Shown here piece by piece: positions 21,828 through 31,493 of a DNA stretch of 64,000 nt. Positions within the stretch are counted from its first letter, which is position 1. Every line of letters begins with the position of its first letter. A program made the translations under genes and the position numbers. Origin of the DNA: Tetmemena sp. SeJ-2015 (taxonomy: Eukaryota; Ciliophora; Spirotrichea; Sporadotrichida; Oxytrichidae); assembly GCA_027382625.1 (NCBI GenBank), contig JAJKFJ010022447.1, positions 1 through 64,000 on the forward strand, written 5' to 3'. A model generated the notes under the pieces. The model saw only the letters and a list, made by a program, of their open reading frames with translations, did not search any database and had not been told where the DNA came from.

Positions 21828-22736
21828 ATGATGTTCAATACGCCCCAAAACCCGATTATTCAGTAAATCCTGAAGTCGGCACTCACTAAGTAAGTCAAAA
21901 TAAGAGTATTTTCAGAGTGTCATTCAAGAACTCAAGTTTTATTTGAAAAATGCTTTAAGCAAATCATAAATGACAATCAATGTTAAAATACATTGCATAG
22001 GGATATAATGATGAGGGAAACAGCCTACGACTACGATCAGAGCGTGTACTACGTGGAGAGAGATGAAGGAGTCTGAGGTTGTCAAGTTCTGCTTTTCATG
22101 CAATGGAAGCAGAGAAATTCTATAGAACGGTGGAGGGAAGAAATGCTCAGTACTCTTTATAAAGGTAAGAGAAGCAGAGAGATTAAACTAGGATATCAAG
22201 ATAGATGCAGAATTAAAGATATCTATCTATCTCGCTATCTCTTTAATGGAGAGTGGACTTTTAATTTCTGCTCGGGGCATCTCATTTTGAGGTGTCTGAC
22301 TATTCAAGACTTTAAATGATGATGATCTTAAACATTTTCAATAGACAACATAATCCCAGCTGAGCATCATATCAAGGACTACGATATCACACTCGGAATT
22401 GATTGCTCCAGACTCCCAAGACTAAGAGTAAGCTATTCAAACTTTTTCATTCTATGTCATCTTTTTCCTTTCTTCACTTTACTTTTATCTGACATCGTAT
22501 TTTTAGAGGTAAAGAAGACAATGGACGAGCAGACGCAAGCACAGATCAAGGCACAAAACGAGGAGATCAGAAAGGAGAGAGATCGCATTGTGGAGGATCT
22601 TTGTAACAAGTTCTCTTGCTTTAAGAGAGACTTCATGGGTGCCCCTATAAGAAGAGCACTCCTAGCACTTCAAAGTGGGCAAGCTAAGGTCTCTGACTCT
22701 TGCGAGATTCCCTACAGAGCTGATGAGAAATATTGG
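21828..22736 (+). CDS. ARPC2: ARPC2, N-terminal MDS block (scrambled)
   Basis: The ATG at 21828 begins MMFNTPQNPIIQQILKSALTK. Following segments align with the ARPC2 N-terminal domain in order: YDYDQSVYYVERDE, EEMLSTLYKDNIIPAEHHIKDYDITLGIDCSRLP (YG..L..PE..YNVSL.YDLENLP in animals), KKTMDEQTQAQIKAQNEEI, DLCNKFSCFKRDF and EIPYRADEKYW (IHYRDDETMYV). Inserts separate them: one about 21890-22010, a possible 11-bp IES at 22113-22127, an intron about 22166-22345 and an intron at 22428-22508. It ends at pointer GAAATATTGG (22727-22736), continuing inverted at 18782. The frame between 22060 and 22140 is not fully settled. Confidence 0.88.
22727..22736 (+). other. scrambled-junction pointer GAAATATTGG (ARPC2), copy 1
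   Basis: 10-bp pointer closing the plus-strand ARPC2 block. Reverse complement at 18773-18782. After it the local sequence reads LIQNR and TGA, so the protein cannot continue here. Confidence 0.9.
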
Positions 22737-22975
22737 CTAATTCAAAATAGATGAATATGGACACCACACTTCAAATTTTTGGACAGACTAGAAAAAGAGA
22801 GTGAGTAGTTAGCAGTTATAAAATAATAAATTCTTGAATTGCTATCTTCATATCTTCAATCCTTGTTCTCTTCATAATGAGAAGCTTTTGCTCCCTCTCA
22901 AGCACCATTTGAGAGAGAGCCACTGGCCTTTCACTCCTTAATTTCTAAAACTTAACATTTTTCTCATCACATATC

Positions 22976-23656
22976 TCACTTCCTGGGAGGGCAAAGTCTG
23001 GTGGCTAGCTCCTCTATGTCGACAGCGCCATCGCCCTTGGGATCTGCCTCCTTCATGAAGTCCTCAGCTTGCTCCAGGTTCATCTTGGAGCCCAAGTTCA
23101 TGAGGAACTGCTTGAACTCAGGGTTGGGGATCTTTCCATCCTTGTCTCTGTCGAGCTTCTTGAGCTGCTCCATCAAATCCTCGATCGTGTCCTTGTCCTT
23201 AAGCTTCTCCTCCATCACATCTCTCAGTCTTGCAAACGTAAAGAAACCGAAACCCTCAGGGTCGATCTGCTTAGTCAAGAAATCTAACTCGTCGTCGCTT
23301 GGATCAAAGTCAAGAGCTCTGAGGATAGTTCGCAGCTCTATTATTGAGACTTGGTCCTTACGCTCTAGGTCGAAGACAGACCAGATGTTCTGCATGTCCT
23401 CGAGTACTTCAGGAGGGATGACTTCCTTCTTTTCTTCTCCGTTCACGTCTTCTCCAATAAACTGAAGGTCGTTCTGCTGCATGCTCAGACCCTGCACTTG
23501 GCCGCCCATTGCACTAGGAAGCATTGAGGACTCACGCTGCATAGGTCCCGCATTCGAAGTGGGCTCAGCTACCTGCTCGGGGTGTTGATCTTGGGTGGCA
23601 CCACCCTCAGCATCTTGCTGCTGAGTATTTGGATCGTTCTACTCCTCGCCGTCCAT
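22976..23656 (-). CDS. EF-hand calcium-binding protein (calmodulin/centrin-like)
   Basis: A single uninterrupted reading frame of about 226 codons with no IES or intron. The ATG at 23656 opens an acidic Q/E-rich N-terminus (MDGEEQNDPNTQQQDAEGG). Four EF-hand units follow: NIWSVFDLERKDQVSIIELRTIL (degenerate loop), FLTKQIDPEGFGFFTFARL, LKKLDRDKDGKIPNPEFKQFL (canonical D-x-D-x-D-G) and FMKEADPKGDGAVDIEELATRL. The architecture resembles centrin/calmodulin relatives with a long disordered head. It probably senses Ca2+ in the cytoskeleton or cilium. TGA at 22976-22978. Confidence 0.9.
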
Positions 23657-23872
23657 TTTAATTTAATTAAAAATTTCAAATTTATAAAATTAACTTAGAG
23701 TTCAATAAAAAACAGAAGAGCAGGTGATATTGCAAAAGTAGTCTTTATCCTATTCCGACTCTTTCTTAGTGAATTAATAACTTAATAATTTTTATAATAG
23801 TTGCCTAATTAATCTTCTGAGGAAGTTAAATATCGTACTCATTCTCTGAATAGAGTTTAATGCTTTATAGTA

Positions 23873-24151
23873 TCACTGCTTTCTTCCTATGGCGACTCTT
23901 GCCTTGCCTTTGTTAAGACCCTCGAGTAAAATACATGCCTTGCAAAGATCATTGGAGGAGACGAAGCCACACTGCTTGCAGTTCATCTTCTTAGGAAAGG
24001 TCACATTTGAGGTATCGATCTTAAGCGACTCGCCTGAGTGAATGATGTCTGTAATTATGCTGGGCCTCACCTTCTCTAAGTCCTTAATGAGCTCTCTCAC
24101 ATAGCCTCTATATGCATTTGGGGAATAAATGCACTCAGTAGAGAAGTAGTC
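23873..24151 (-). CDS. CTU1: CTU1/NCS6, C-terminal MDS block (scrambled, inverted)
   Basis: From 24151 leftward: [16 protein letters not shown], then [51 protein letters not shown] and [11 protein letters not shown] with a TGA at 23873-23875. These are the conserved end of CTU1, including the C-terminal zinc pairs (CKQC, CKAC). The block starts exactly at pointer GACTACTTCTCT shared with 1905-1916. Together the two blocks make a complete CTU1 of about 345 residues with nothing missing or duplicated. Downstream 23657-23869 is AT-rich with no recognised gene. Confidence 0.97.
   Translation of the reverse strand, partial: DYFSTECIYSPNAYRGYVRELIKDLEKVRPSIITDIIHSGESLKIDTSNVTFPKKMNCKQCGFVSSNDLCKACILLEGLNKGKARVAIGRKQ
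24140..24151 (-). other. scrambled-junction pointer GACTACTTCTCT (CTU1), copy 2
   Basis: AGAGAAGTAGTC on +, reverse complement of 1905-1916, 22 kb away. It opens the C-terminal CTU1 block. Confidence 0.96.
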
Positions 24152-24199
24152 ACTTAAAATGAGAAAAAATTAAGTATGCTATATGATCAATATAAGAAA

Positions 24200-27100
24200 C
24201 ATATATATTTAGGCTATTCTAGCCGTTGACAAGGTGCTTGGTGACTCTATTGTTTACGCTGCTGCTTCCATTTGAGTTTCCACTGTTCATGTTCAGGCTC
24301 TTGCTCACTATTCCAGAACTTTAATCAACAAACAAGTTTAAATAGCACTTTAAAATTACGACAATTAACTTTAATCACTGCTGATTTTTTGAAAAATCTA
24401 CTTGCTCATACTGTTATGAAGTTGCCGATTCTAGCTAGCACCGTTGCCTGTCTAATTATACTAGTGGTATTGCTACTGTTACTGCCTTTGCGCTTGGGAG
24501 GCGTTACCTTAGATACCATTGTTTTGACCCATCTAATACATAGGACTGTAGAACTCAAAAAGTAAAGTAGATTTACTTTATCATGTTATAAACTAAGCAT
24601 AGTTATGAAGAGAGGAAGTCTCAAGCCTAACCATAGGGAATCTCTTTTGGATTGCTTCTACGTTTACAGGCTAGCTAGTAACACTTGTCAAAGCCATGCC
24701 ACTTAATCCACTTCCAAGCATAGCCCCAGTGAAGTTTCCGCTACCACCGCTAGATGCCAGCTACTTCTCTAGCTTGATCCTTTCTTGAAACTGCTAAAAT
24801 TGCTGTTAATGTTGAGATAGGATTAGTTTCGACTGCTACTGTTGCACCTAGCCGGCTTGGTAATAAGCTTACTAATGAAGAGGCAAGGATTGATGTGGTT
24901 GCCCATTATAACTCCTTGCTACGCTTTGGGAATTTTGCTTTGAAGCCTAGCTGAAAGTGTTATTATGATGGAGTGCATGCGTGTTGCTTATAGTTACTTG
25001 GTTAGAGCTGCTACTTGAAGATGTCACCTTTGGAGTCTTGAAAGAGTCAAGACCTACTGGTAGAGATTACTGCAGCTCACTGTTGTTCTAAGGAGTCATC
25101 TCTGAGGCTAGTCTCACAGGCTACTAGGAATTAGGATTCATACTCATTGAGTCAATTGTCTCAACCCTTTTAGTTGGAGAGTTTATCACAGAGACCTCAT
25201 GAATGTTAGAATTGAAAGTGGAGTCAGTCCTATTAAAATCGTGGTTGAGATTTCTTGGTCCACCTCCAGCACTTGTACTACTATTACTCAGCTCCCCACA
25301 ACCATTTGCCTCCGTCCCTTGATTGTAAAAGCTGTTAGGCTCTTTCTGTTCAGAATAGAGACCAACTGCTTGCTGCTGTTTATTCCTGCGGACAAAGATC
25401 TTCTCGTTCTGTGCTCCTCCTACTAGATTCAAGTTCTAATTGTAGTTAGAGCTGTTTGTGCTCATGAGGAGATGACTGGCAGTATCGCTATTCACAAAGC
25501 CAAATCCTGAGTTGCTTATGAAATTTGAAGCTGTCCCACTCTAAACGATAGACTAAATGTTAGAGCTTGGGTTTACGCTTGAGATAGGGTTGATGTTAAC
25601 TTTGTTAGTAGTGTTATGCAAATTGTAAGCTTTGGCTTTGTTACCAGGCAAATCAGTCTTAGAAATTCCGTTAGCAAGGGATGAGCCAAAGCCACCTCCT
25701 AGATTTGAGGAAGATTGCTTGTTTTAGAGTTAGGAAGCTGCAGCTGCGGCCTTTTAGCCACCAGTCATTTCAGACCAATTCATCTTGGATTACTCTAGGA
25801 ATCCATCAAACTTCTTTGCCTTCTCAGGATTATTCAGCACTGGGTAGGCAAGTAATACTTTATTCATTAAAATGATGCATTGCAAGTTTATAGCCACCCA
25901 TATTAGCCAGATCATAATCATCCCTCTGCTGTTACTTCTTCTTCCTCATAGCTTCTTTTTCTTGCTTCGTAGGTCCTTTCTCTCCCATTTATCGTTTTGT
26001 GAACTGCTCTGTCTTTTCCTTTTTCAGTCTATAAAGCACTATCAAACTCATTATACTGCCTCACTAAGACTTGTGATCGTATAAAAATTTTGTTATGAAC
26101 TTCAAATTTAACTTACTGCTTCTTCCTTTTGGTTGTTAGATTAAGGATAGTGAAGGTGTCTCTCATCAAGTCAAGCTTAATCTTTTTATCAAGCGGACTA
26201 TCTGTAGCAAAAGAGGCGGCATGGTTGACTTCTAAAATATAGGGCTTGAGCTTGTGGTCTAAGATCACATCGAATCCTAGAACTTCGAAGCACATAGAGT
26301 TTTCTAAATCCTCTGGCTAGCAAGATCTATAACCATGGACAAGAGTGGGCTGCACACTGATTATTGTCTTGGCTATCATATCTTGAATCTCTTGCCACAA
26401 AGCGTCCACATCAAATCCGTTCTCCTTCTACTTTATCAAGTCAAACACCGCTGTTAGAGAGCGCTTATGTCCACTTGAGTCATCATCCTGATCTTCGTTG
26501 AAGATGAAGTTATCACTGTTTTTGTTGATAGCGTAGTTTGTGAGATGCATGAAAAGATTATCTAAATTACCGTTAGTAGGACCAACATACTCTTCAGTTG
26601 CAAATCTTCCCAAGCCTTCTTGATATACAAATACTCTCAAGGGATCAACACCATAAACTAGAGCGTAAATTCTCAAGTCAAATTTAAGATTATCAATCAG
26701 GTATGGCTTCGTCATATATCGCTGCGCTACATATTACTCGCCTGGTTTCATCTCCAAGTCTTCGTATTTTCTTATCAAGTAAATTCCTCTTCCTTGGCAC
26801 ATATGCACAGGCTTGACTATGAAAGTCTTCACCTTCTTCGAACCTCCTTTCGTTTTATCAAACTGCGTCCTGAAGTCAGTTTACTCTTGAGGAAGTTGCC
26901 AAGTTTTGGGGATAAAGTTATAATCGCTTTTGAAGAAGCGTTGCATTTTCATGATGTTGCGGCAGAAATTATTCTTCCTTGCAAGTTGATACATGTTCAC
27001 GAAGTGATTGATTCTCTGATAATTTTGCATCCTAGATAACTGCTCGGGCGTTATGCCTCCTGTATCCTGCCAGAAGATATCCCAATCTGCCTTCTCATCA

Positions 27101-27839
27101 TCAGTCATCTTGAAACCTAGCTGCCTCAAAGCTTTCTTGACCACCACATAGTGAGTCTTGACTGTGCAGAGATAGAGGTACTCAGGTTTCTTCTTCTTCT
27201 TTTCCTTCTCTGCCACATCCTTTTTATCTTTGTCTGCTTCCTTGGCCTGTCCTGTTTTTTCCTTCCCTGCTTCTATTAAAACGCTTGAGGATGAAGATGA
27301 AAAATTCTAAGCTTACCTTTGCTCTGAGCAGTGGCAGCGGCTGCCGTGGGTATGAAACTTCCTTTTGGACTTAGTTGATAATTTGCTATAGCGTTTGGTG
27401 CAACCTAGCTCTTTGGTGCTTAGTTGAGAGAAACCCTAGTCTAAAATATGGTGTTTAGGAAATATTCTTATTCGAGAGAAGTGGTTATCCCTTTAGAATT
27501 GACTTGCTATGATAAAACTTTTTATGAATACAGTTATCTTCTTCTTACCTCTCTTGGTGATTTGTTTATAGCCATTTAAACTTTGACATTAATAAGTCTG
27601 GTATAATCTATATTAAATATGCTTTATGCAGACTCATTTCCACTTAAGTCCTTATCTGCTCCCTTAAGAGGGTTCTAGTCTGAGTTTGAGCTCGACTGCG
27701 TTGAATTAGAGATTAAGTTTGCTTCGAATGTTTTGCCTTGGTCACTGTCTTTGCTTGAGCCTTGCGCTTTCTACTTAGCGAGGAGGTCTGCCGGCTATGG
27801 GTTTGAGTTTTACTACTTCTTCTTTTACTCTTGTTCCAT
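24200..27839 (-). CDS. tubulin tyrosine ligase-like (TTLL) polyglutamylase/glycylase with long disordered tail
   Basis: TTLL enzymes ligate Glu or Gly to tubulin tails, mainly in cilia. The ATG at 27839 starts a disordered N-terminus. The TTL domain follows from about 27200: YLYLCTVKTHYVVVKKALRQLGF, WDIFWQDTGG, INHFVNMYQLARKNNFCRNI, FIPKTWQLPQE, FIVKPVHMCQGRGIYLI (ATP-grasp), QRYMTKPYLIDNLKFDLRIYALV, GRFATEEY, MHLTNYAINKNSDNF and CFEVLGFDVILDHKLKPYILEVNHAASF (metal and nucleotide residues E and N). About 600 residues of Q/N/S-rich tail extend to about 24200. Three IESs are resolved, plus introns around 27545-27420, 27320-27275 and 26110-26045. A one-base frame break at an A run near 26035 needs correction. 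The exact stop is uncertain. Confidence 0.94.
24300..24408 (-). other. IES in TTLL tail, pointer TGAGCAAG
   Basis: CTTGCTCA on + at 24300-24307 and 24401-24408. Removing 101 bp gives LHNSMSKSLNMNSGNSNG in frame. Confidence 0.88.
24533..24596 (-). other. IES in TTLL tail, pointer TTAG
   Basis: CTAA on + at 24533-24536 and 24593-24596. Removing 60 bp removes TGA and gives LHNYAQMGQNNGIQGNAS. Confidence 0.82.
25848..25887 (-). other. IES in TTLL, pointer ACTTGC
   Basis: GCAAGT on + at 25848-25853 and 25882-25887. Removing 34 bp gives NMGGYKLAYPVLNNPEKAKK, linking the catalytic part to the tail. Confidence 0.92.
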
Positions 27840-28066
27840 TAATTATTCAAGATTACTTTAGAAGGAATTAACAATTAAATCAACATCTTCATAATAATTA
27901 TTCACACTTATCCATTTCCTAACATGAAGAGGAGAAGGAGTGTTGGACTTCACTTTATCTCACCCCGTTCTCACTTGAATTTTGATAATCGTGCTTAGAA
28001 TATGTAAATTGGCTTGTGAAAATTGATTCGAAATATATTTTGAAATAAAACGTGTGTCTACTCTTG

Positions 28067-29042
28067 ATGGAGTCGGAATAGCAAGCATCTTCAATTGCAA
28101 ATCCCACCATGGATGAATAATTCTTCAATCACCCCACTCAACCGCAAGATAAACTCATGATATTATTAAATTTAATGGATATTTTTGCTTACAAGAGGCT
28201 TGGGTGTTCTGCTATGGATCGAACCACCCTGAGCAGCTAAAGAGAAGACTCAACGACCCAGAGAGAACTACTATTCAAAACCTTTTAGGGCGTTCGAGGT
28301 CCTGTGTGCTCAAAGGCTTCAAGAGAGTGTTTGCCAATCGCTCTAAGACTTGGAATGGCAGTGTAGCCTCTATTCATCAAATGCCATCAAGAGAAGCAGA
28401 AGTTGCTAATGAAGCTAATTTCCCCAAAAATAAAAGAATAAAGGTATGTAATGAATTAGGGTTTTAATGATTTATTTTCATTGGTTTGAAATTTTAAGCT
28501 GGCGAGGTAAGTTGCGAGGGGTATGCAGTGAAGATGACGACTGAGGAGATTTTGAAGATCGATGTGTTCGAGTCCTACCCTCACATGTATGTAAGGATCC
28601 CAGTCTAACTCACTCTCACAAATACTTTTGTAACGCTTATTTGTAAGCTATTTAAATACAAATTGGGTTGAGAAAGAAGAGAATAGGAGAGAATCGGTGG
28701 AGGAGAGTGTAGTAGGCTTGGCATACGTGATGAATGACACATCAGATTTCCAAGAGCCAAGTGATGAGTATCTAGCAGCATGCTCCAAGACCCTATCTAC
28801 TCATCACTTTCTTAAGTCAATCTCTTTTAAAGAGGGAGAATACTTTTACAAAATTAAAGTTTTGCTTAAATGATTTTAAGGGAGTTGAGCAATTAACAGA
28901 TGAGGAACTAGTGGACTATATTAGAGACTACCGTGAACGTGCTGTTTAAATTCACATGGATGTAGTCAGAGCCAGTGATCTTCAGTTTATCAAGCAAGTA
29001 GAATTTTCTTCCTCTGTGGCTTTTTTGCTTCTTTCGAAATGA
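28067..29042 (+). CDS. gamma-glutamylcyclotransferase/AIG2-like protein
   Basis: The fold is recognised by FCYGSNHPEQLKRRLN at the start of the domain (Y-G-S-N binding loop), followed by CVLKGFKRVFANRS, then CEGYAVKMTTEEILKIDVFESYPHMY (V-x-G-x-A-V...L-D-x-F-E-x-x-P-x-x-Y in relatives) and GLAYVMNDTSDFQEPSDEYLAAC. The glutamate of the E-S-Y-P motif corresponds to the usual catalytic acid position. The N-terminus (ATG 28067) is disordered, with an unresolved insert about 28150-28210. An intron at about 28444-28508, an insert about 28592-28665 and an IES with pointer TTAAG follow. The end near 29042 is provisional. It may cleave gamma-glutamyl peptides, but a precise substrate cannot be assigned. 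Confidence 0.8.
28812..28879 (+). other. IES, pointer TTAAG
   Basis: TTAAG at 28812-28816 and 28875-28879. Removing 63 bp gives STHHFLKGVEQLTDEELVDY and removes a TGA. Confidence 0.85.
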
Positions 29043-29341
29043 AACAAGTTTTTCAAATTCCATTCAAAAGAAAGACAACCAAATCAGCCTACTCAAAGAA
29101 TAATAAATGCTGCTTTTGAAAAACCTAAAGAGAAATTCATTCCATTCATTTTCTTTACAAGTTGACTTGGCGAGCATTATCAGAATCCAAAATTTGCACA
29201 CAGGATATAAGAAGAGTCAATATTAGTATTCGGCATTTATCAAGTGCACTTCTGAAACAAAAAATAGAGCTGAAGGATGAAAATAAAGTCTTAAGATAAA
29301 ATAATGATCGTGAGTTATCTCTAAGGAAGATCTGAAGTCTC

Positions 29342-31267
29342 TCATTCGAATAATTTCTCTAGGAAGCGCTTGAACTCCTTGAAAGTGAGTTATCCTCTGC
29401 CCTTGAGATCCACTTCCTTAACTGCTCTCTCCACAGCATCTTGATCGAATGCCTTTGCTGAACTGAGTAGACTTACTACCTCCTGGTAGGAGATCTGCTT
29501 GTCGCCATTCTTATCAAACCTACATTAACAAGTTAACATCTCCAACTTTAAAGTGGAAAAGAGCTTACAAAGCGAAAGATTGCTCGAGTTTATCTTGTGA
29601 AAGAAGTCTTTCCTTGGATATAGCAGTTGTAAGCCACTCTGAATAGTCGATCTCTCCACTGCCGTCTGCATCGATTCTCATCATCAACTCCTCTAATTCC
29701 TCCTCGTCGAACTCTATTCCCTTCTGCGCCTTATATAGCTCTCTGATCTCTAAATCATTAAGGACTTGGCAATTAAACTTTCCTTGTATTGAATCTCCTC
29801 TCTAGAGAGAGTACCATTTCCATTCTTATCAGCCTCTTGGAAGAGCTGCGCCATCTGTTCTTCTTCCTACTTTGTGAGCAGGTTCTTTGTGAAGAAAGCC
29901 AGCATAGCTTGCTTTAACTTGGTGCCTGCACTGAACTCATACAGGTTCTTTAGAGCATCTCCAAGTTCGCGAGATGGTTTAGTCAAATGAGAAATATCAA
30001 TTTTATGATTATAAGAGCACTTTAGTAGCCTTATGTCCCTTCTTGAGTTGATCGAACCATGGGTGTCTTAGGGCCTGCACAGCTGAGAGTCTCTGCTTAG
30101 GATCGTACTCCAAAAGACATCTGATCAAGTCCTTAGCTTCCTCAGACACGAAGAACCAAATGTCTCCGTCCTCCAAGTCATAGCGACCTGCGAGCACTGC
30201 CTGAGTCACGTCGTAGTTCGAATATCCTTAGTCGAAGGGAAGCAGTCCAGAGAGCAGCATAAAAATCAATTTGAAATATGAAAAGAGGGTAAAATACTAT
30301 TGAGAGCAGATAGTAGAGCATGACTCCAGTACTCCAAATATCGCTCTTCTCATCGTAGTTTCCTTTGATGACCTCAGGTGATTCAAACTGAGGGTTGCCA
30401 TCTTCCTTAAGGAAGAAGTTTTCTCCAGATGGCTTCACTCCTGCGAAGTCAAAGTCAATTAGCTTCAGGTTCAAGCACACTTAAAATCTTAAAGCAACAA
30501 GACGAATTTTAGAAAGCGCTTGGGGTCATCGAAAAGGATATTGCCAGCTCTGAGGTTGCGATGCACGATGTTCTTTGAGTGCAGGTAAGCTAAAGCCTAC
30601 AATAACTGCTTGATTATCAAAGCAGCATCCTTCTCAAACTATACTCACATAAATACAATCTATATGAGTGTTCTCACTATAGTTTCCTCTTGCAGCCATA
30701 GCGTCATAGAGTTCCCCTCCCTTCATGTAATCAGTGACAAAATAGAGGTAGTCATCATCCTCATAGATCTCCCTGTAGTTCAAAATGAGAGGGTGGTCTA
30801 TCTTGTTGAGGATCTCTAGACTCTGCATGTAGTGAGCCAAGTTGGGGATGGTGCTCTTGTCATAGATCTTGACTGCGAACTCTCTGCGAGTGGCTTTCTA
30901 GATGCACTCTCTTGCCTTGGAGCAAGTCACGTCGCCAATGATGCGGCCTACTTTGTAGTGGTGGTGGAAACGCTCTCCCTTCTGGTAGATCATCTGTCTG
31001 TGCTGCACTTCCAGCTTATCTAACTTGTCAGCGTAGAAGCCAGTCTCCTTCAGCTTCTGCTCGAAGTAGGCGCGGGAGAAGGCGGCCAAGTCTGTGGGGC
31101 TGGAGCGGATGACCTCCTTGGAGTACTCCAAAAGGACCTTTGGGAAGTCGGTGTTGACTACCACCTGCTCTGCTGAGAAGATGCGTTGCTTGTTATCATC
31201 AAATACAATAACAAATGCTCTTTGTTGAAACTCATTTAAATTATATTTTGCGAATAATGTCTGCCAT
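29342..31267 (-). CDS. RIIa/Dpy-30-like dimerization + kinase-like + EF-hand protein A
   Basis: The ATG at 31267 gives MADIIVFDDNKQRIFSAEQ once the first IES is removed. The N-terminus FPKVLLEYSKEVIRSSPTDLAAFSRAYFEQK resembles RIIa/Dpy-30 dimerization helices. The kinase fold has FAVKIYDK (VAVK lysine) and YLYFVTDYMKGGELYD. The catalytic loop reads I-V-H-R-N-L-R-A-G-N instead of HRDLKPEN, and the DFG site reads I-D-F-D-F-A-G, so catalysis is doubtful. SPEVIKGNYDEKSDIWSTGVMLYYLL follows, then EF-hands DKNGNGTLSREE, DADGSGEIDYSEW, DKNGDKQISYQE. The layout resembles CDPKs. Six IESs and one intron (about 29519-29570) are resolved. Tandem paralogue of 31494-33127. Confidence 0.92.
29746..29797 (-). 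other. IES, pointer GAGAT
   Basis: ATCTC on + at 29746-29750 and 29793-29797. Removing 47 bp gives LSREEIRELYKAQKGIEFDEE. Confidence 0.93.
29978..30026 (-). other. IES, pointer ACTAAA
   Basis: TTTAGT on + at 29978-29983 and 30021-30026. Removing 43 bp gives KGHKATKPSRELGDALKNL, matching the paralogue. Confidence 0.93.
30250..30309 (-). other. IES, pointer CTGCTCTC
   Basis: GAGAGCAG on + at 30250-30257 and 30302-30309. Removing 52 bp gives MLYYLLSGLLPFDQGYSNYD. Confidence 0.95.
30473..30517 (-). other. IES, pointer GCTT
   Basis: AAGC on + at 30473-30476 and 30514-30517. Removing 41 bp gives FDDPKRLNLKLIDFDFAG. Confidence 0.92.
30631..30676 (-). other. IES, pointer TGAGAA
   Basis: TTCTCA on + at 30631-30636 and 30671-30676. 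Removing 40 bp gives GNYSEKDAALIIKQLLQALAY. Confidence 0.95.
31207..31257 (-). other. IES, pointer TTATT
   Basis: AATAA on + at 31207-31211 and 31253-31257. Removing 46 bp removes a TGA after 11 codons and joins MADII to VFDDNKQRIFSAEQ. Confidence 0.9.
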
Positions 31268-31493
31268 TATTGAAGAAGAATATTTGAAACTGAAATTATA
31301 TGAATCAATCTATAACTTTATTTCTCTTACCTTGGTTGAAAAAATAATTTATAAAGAACTGACTTTCGAAGGCAGATTAAAAAACTGAAATGTTAAAACT
31401 ATAAGAGCATTCAAGCCAATGAAAGGTTTGAATAAGTTGCAGCAATCTTCTTAAATATGATCAGTATGTAAGTCCTCCTAATATCTTGATGTC

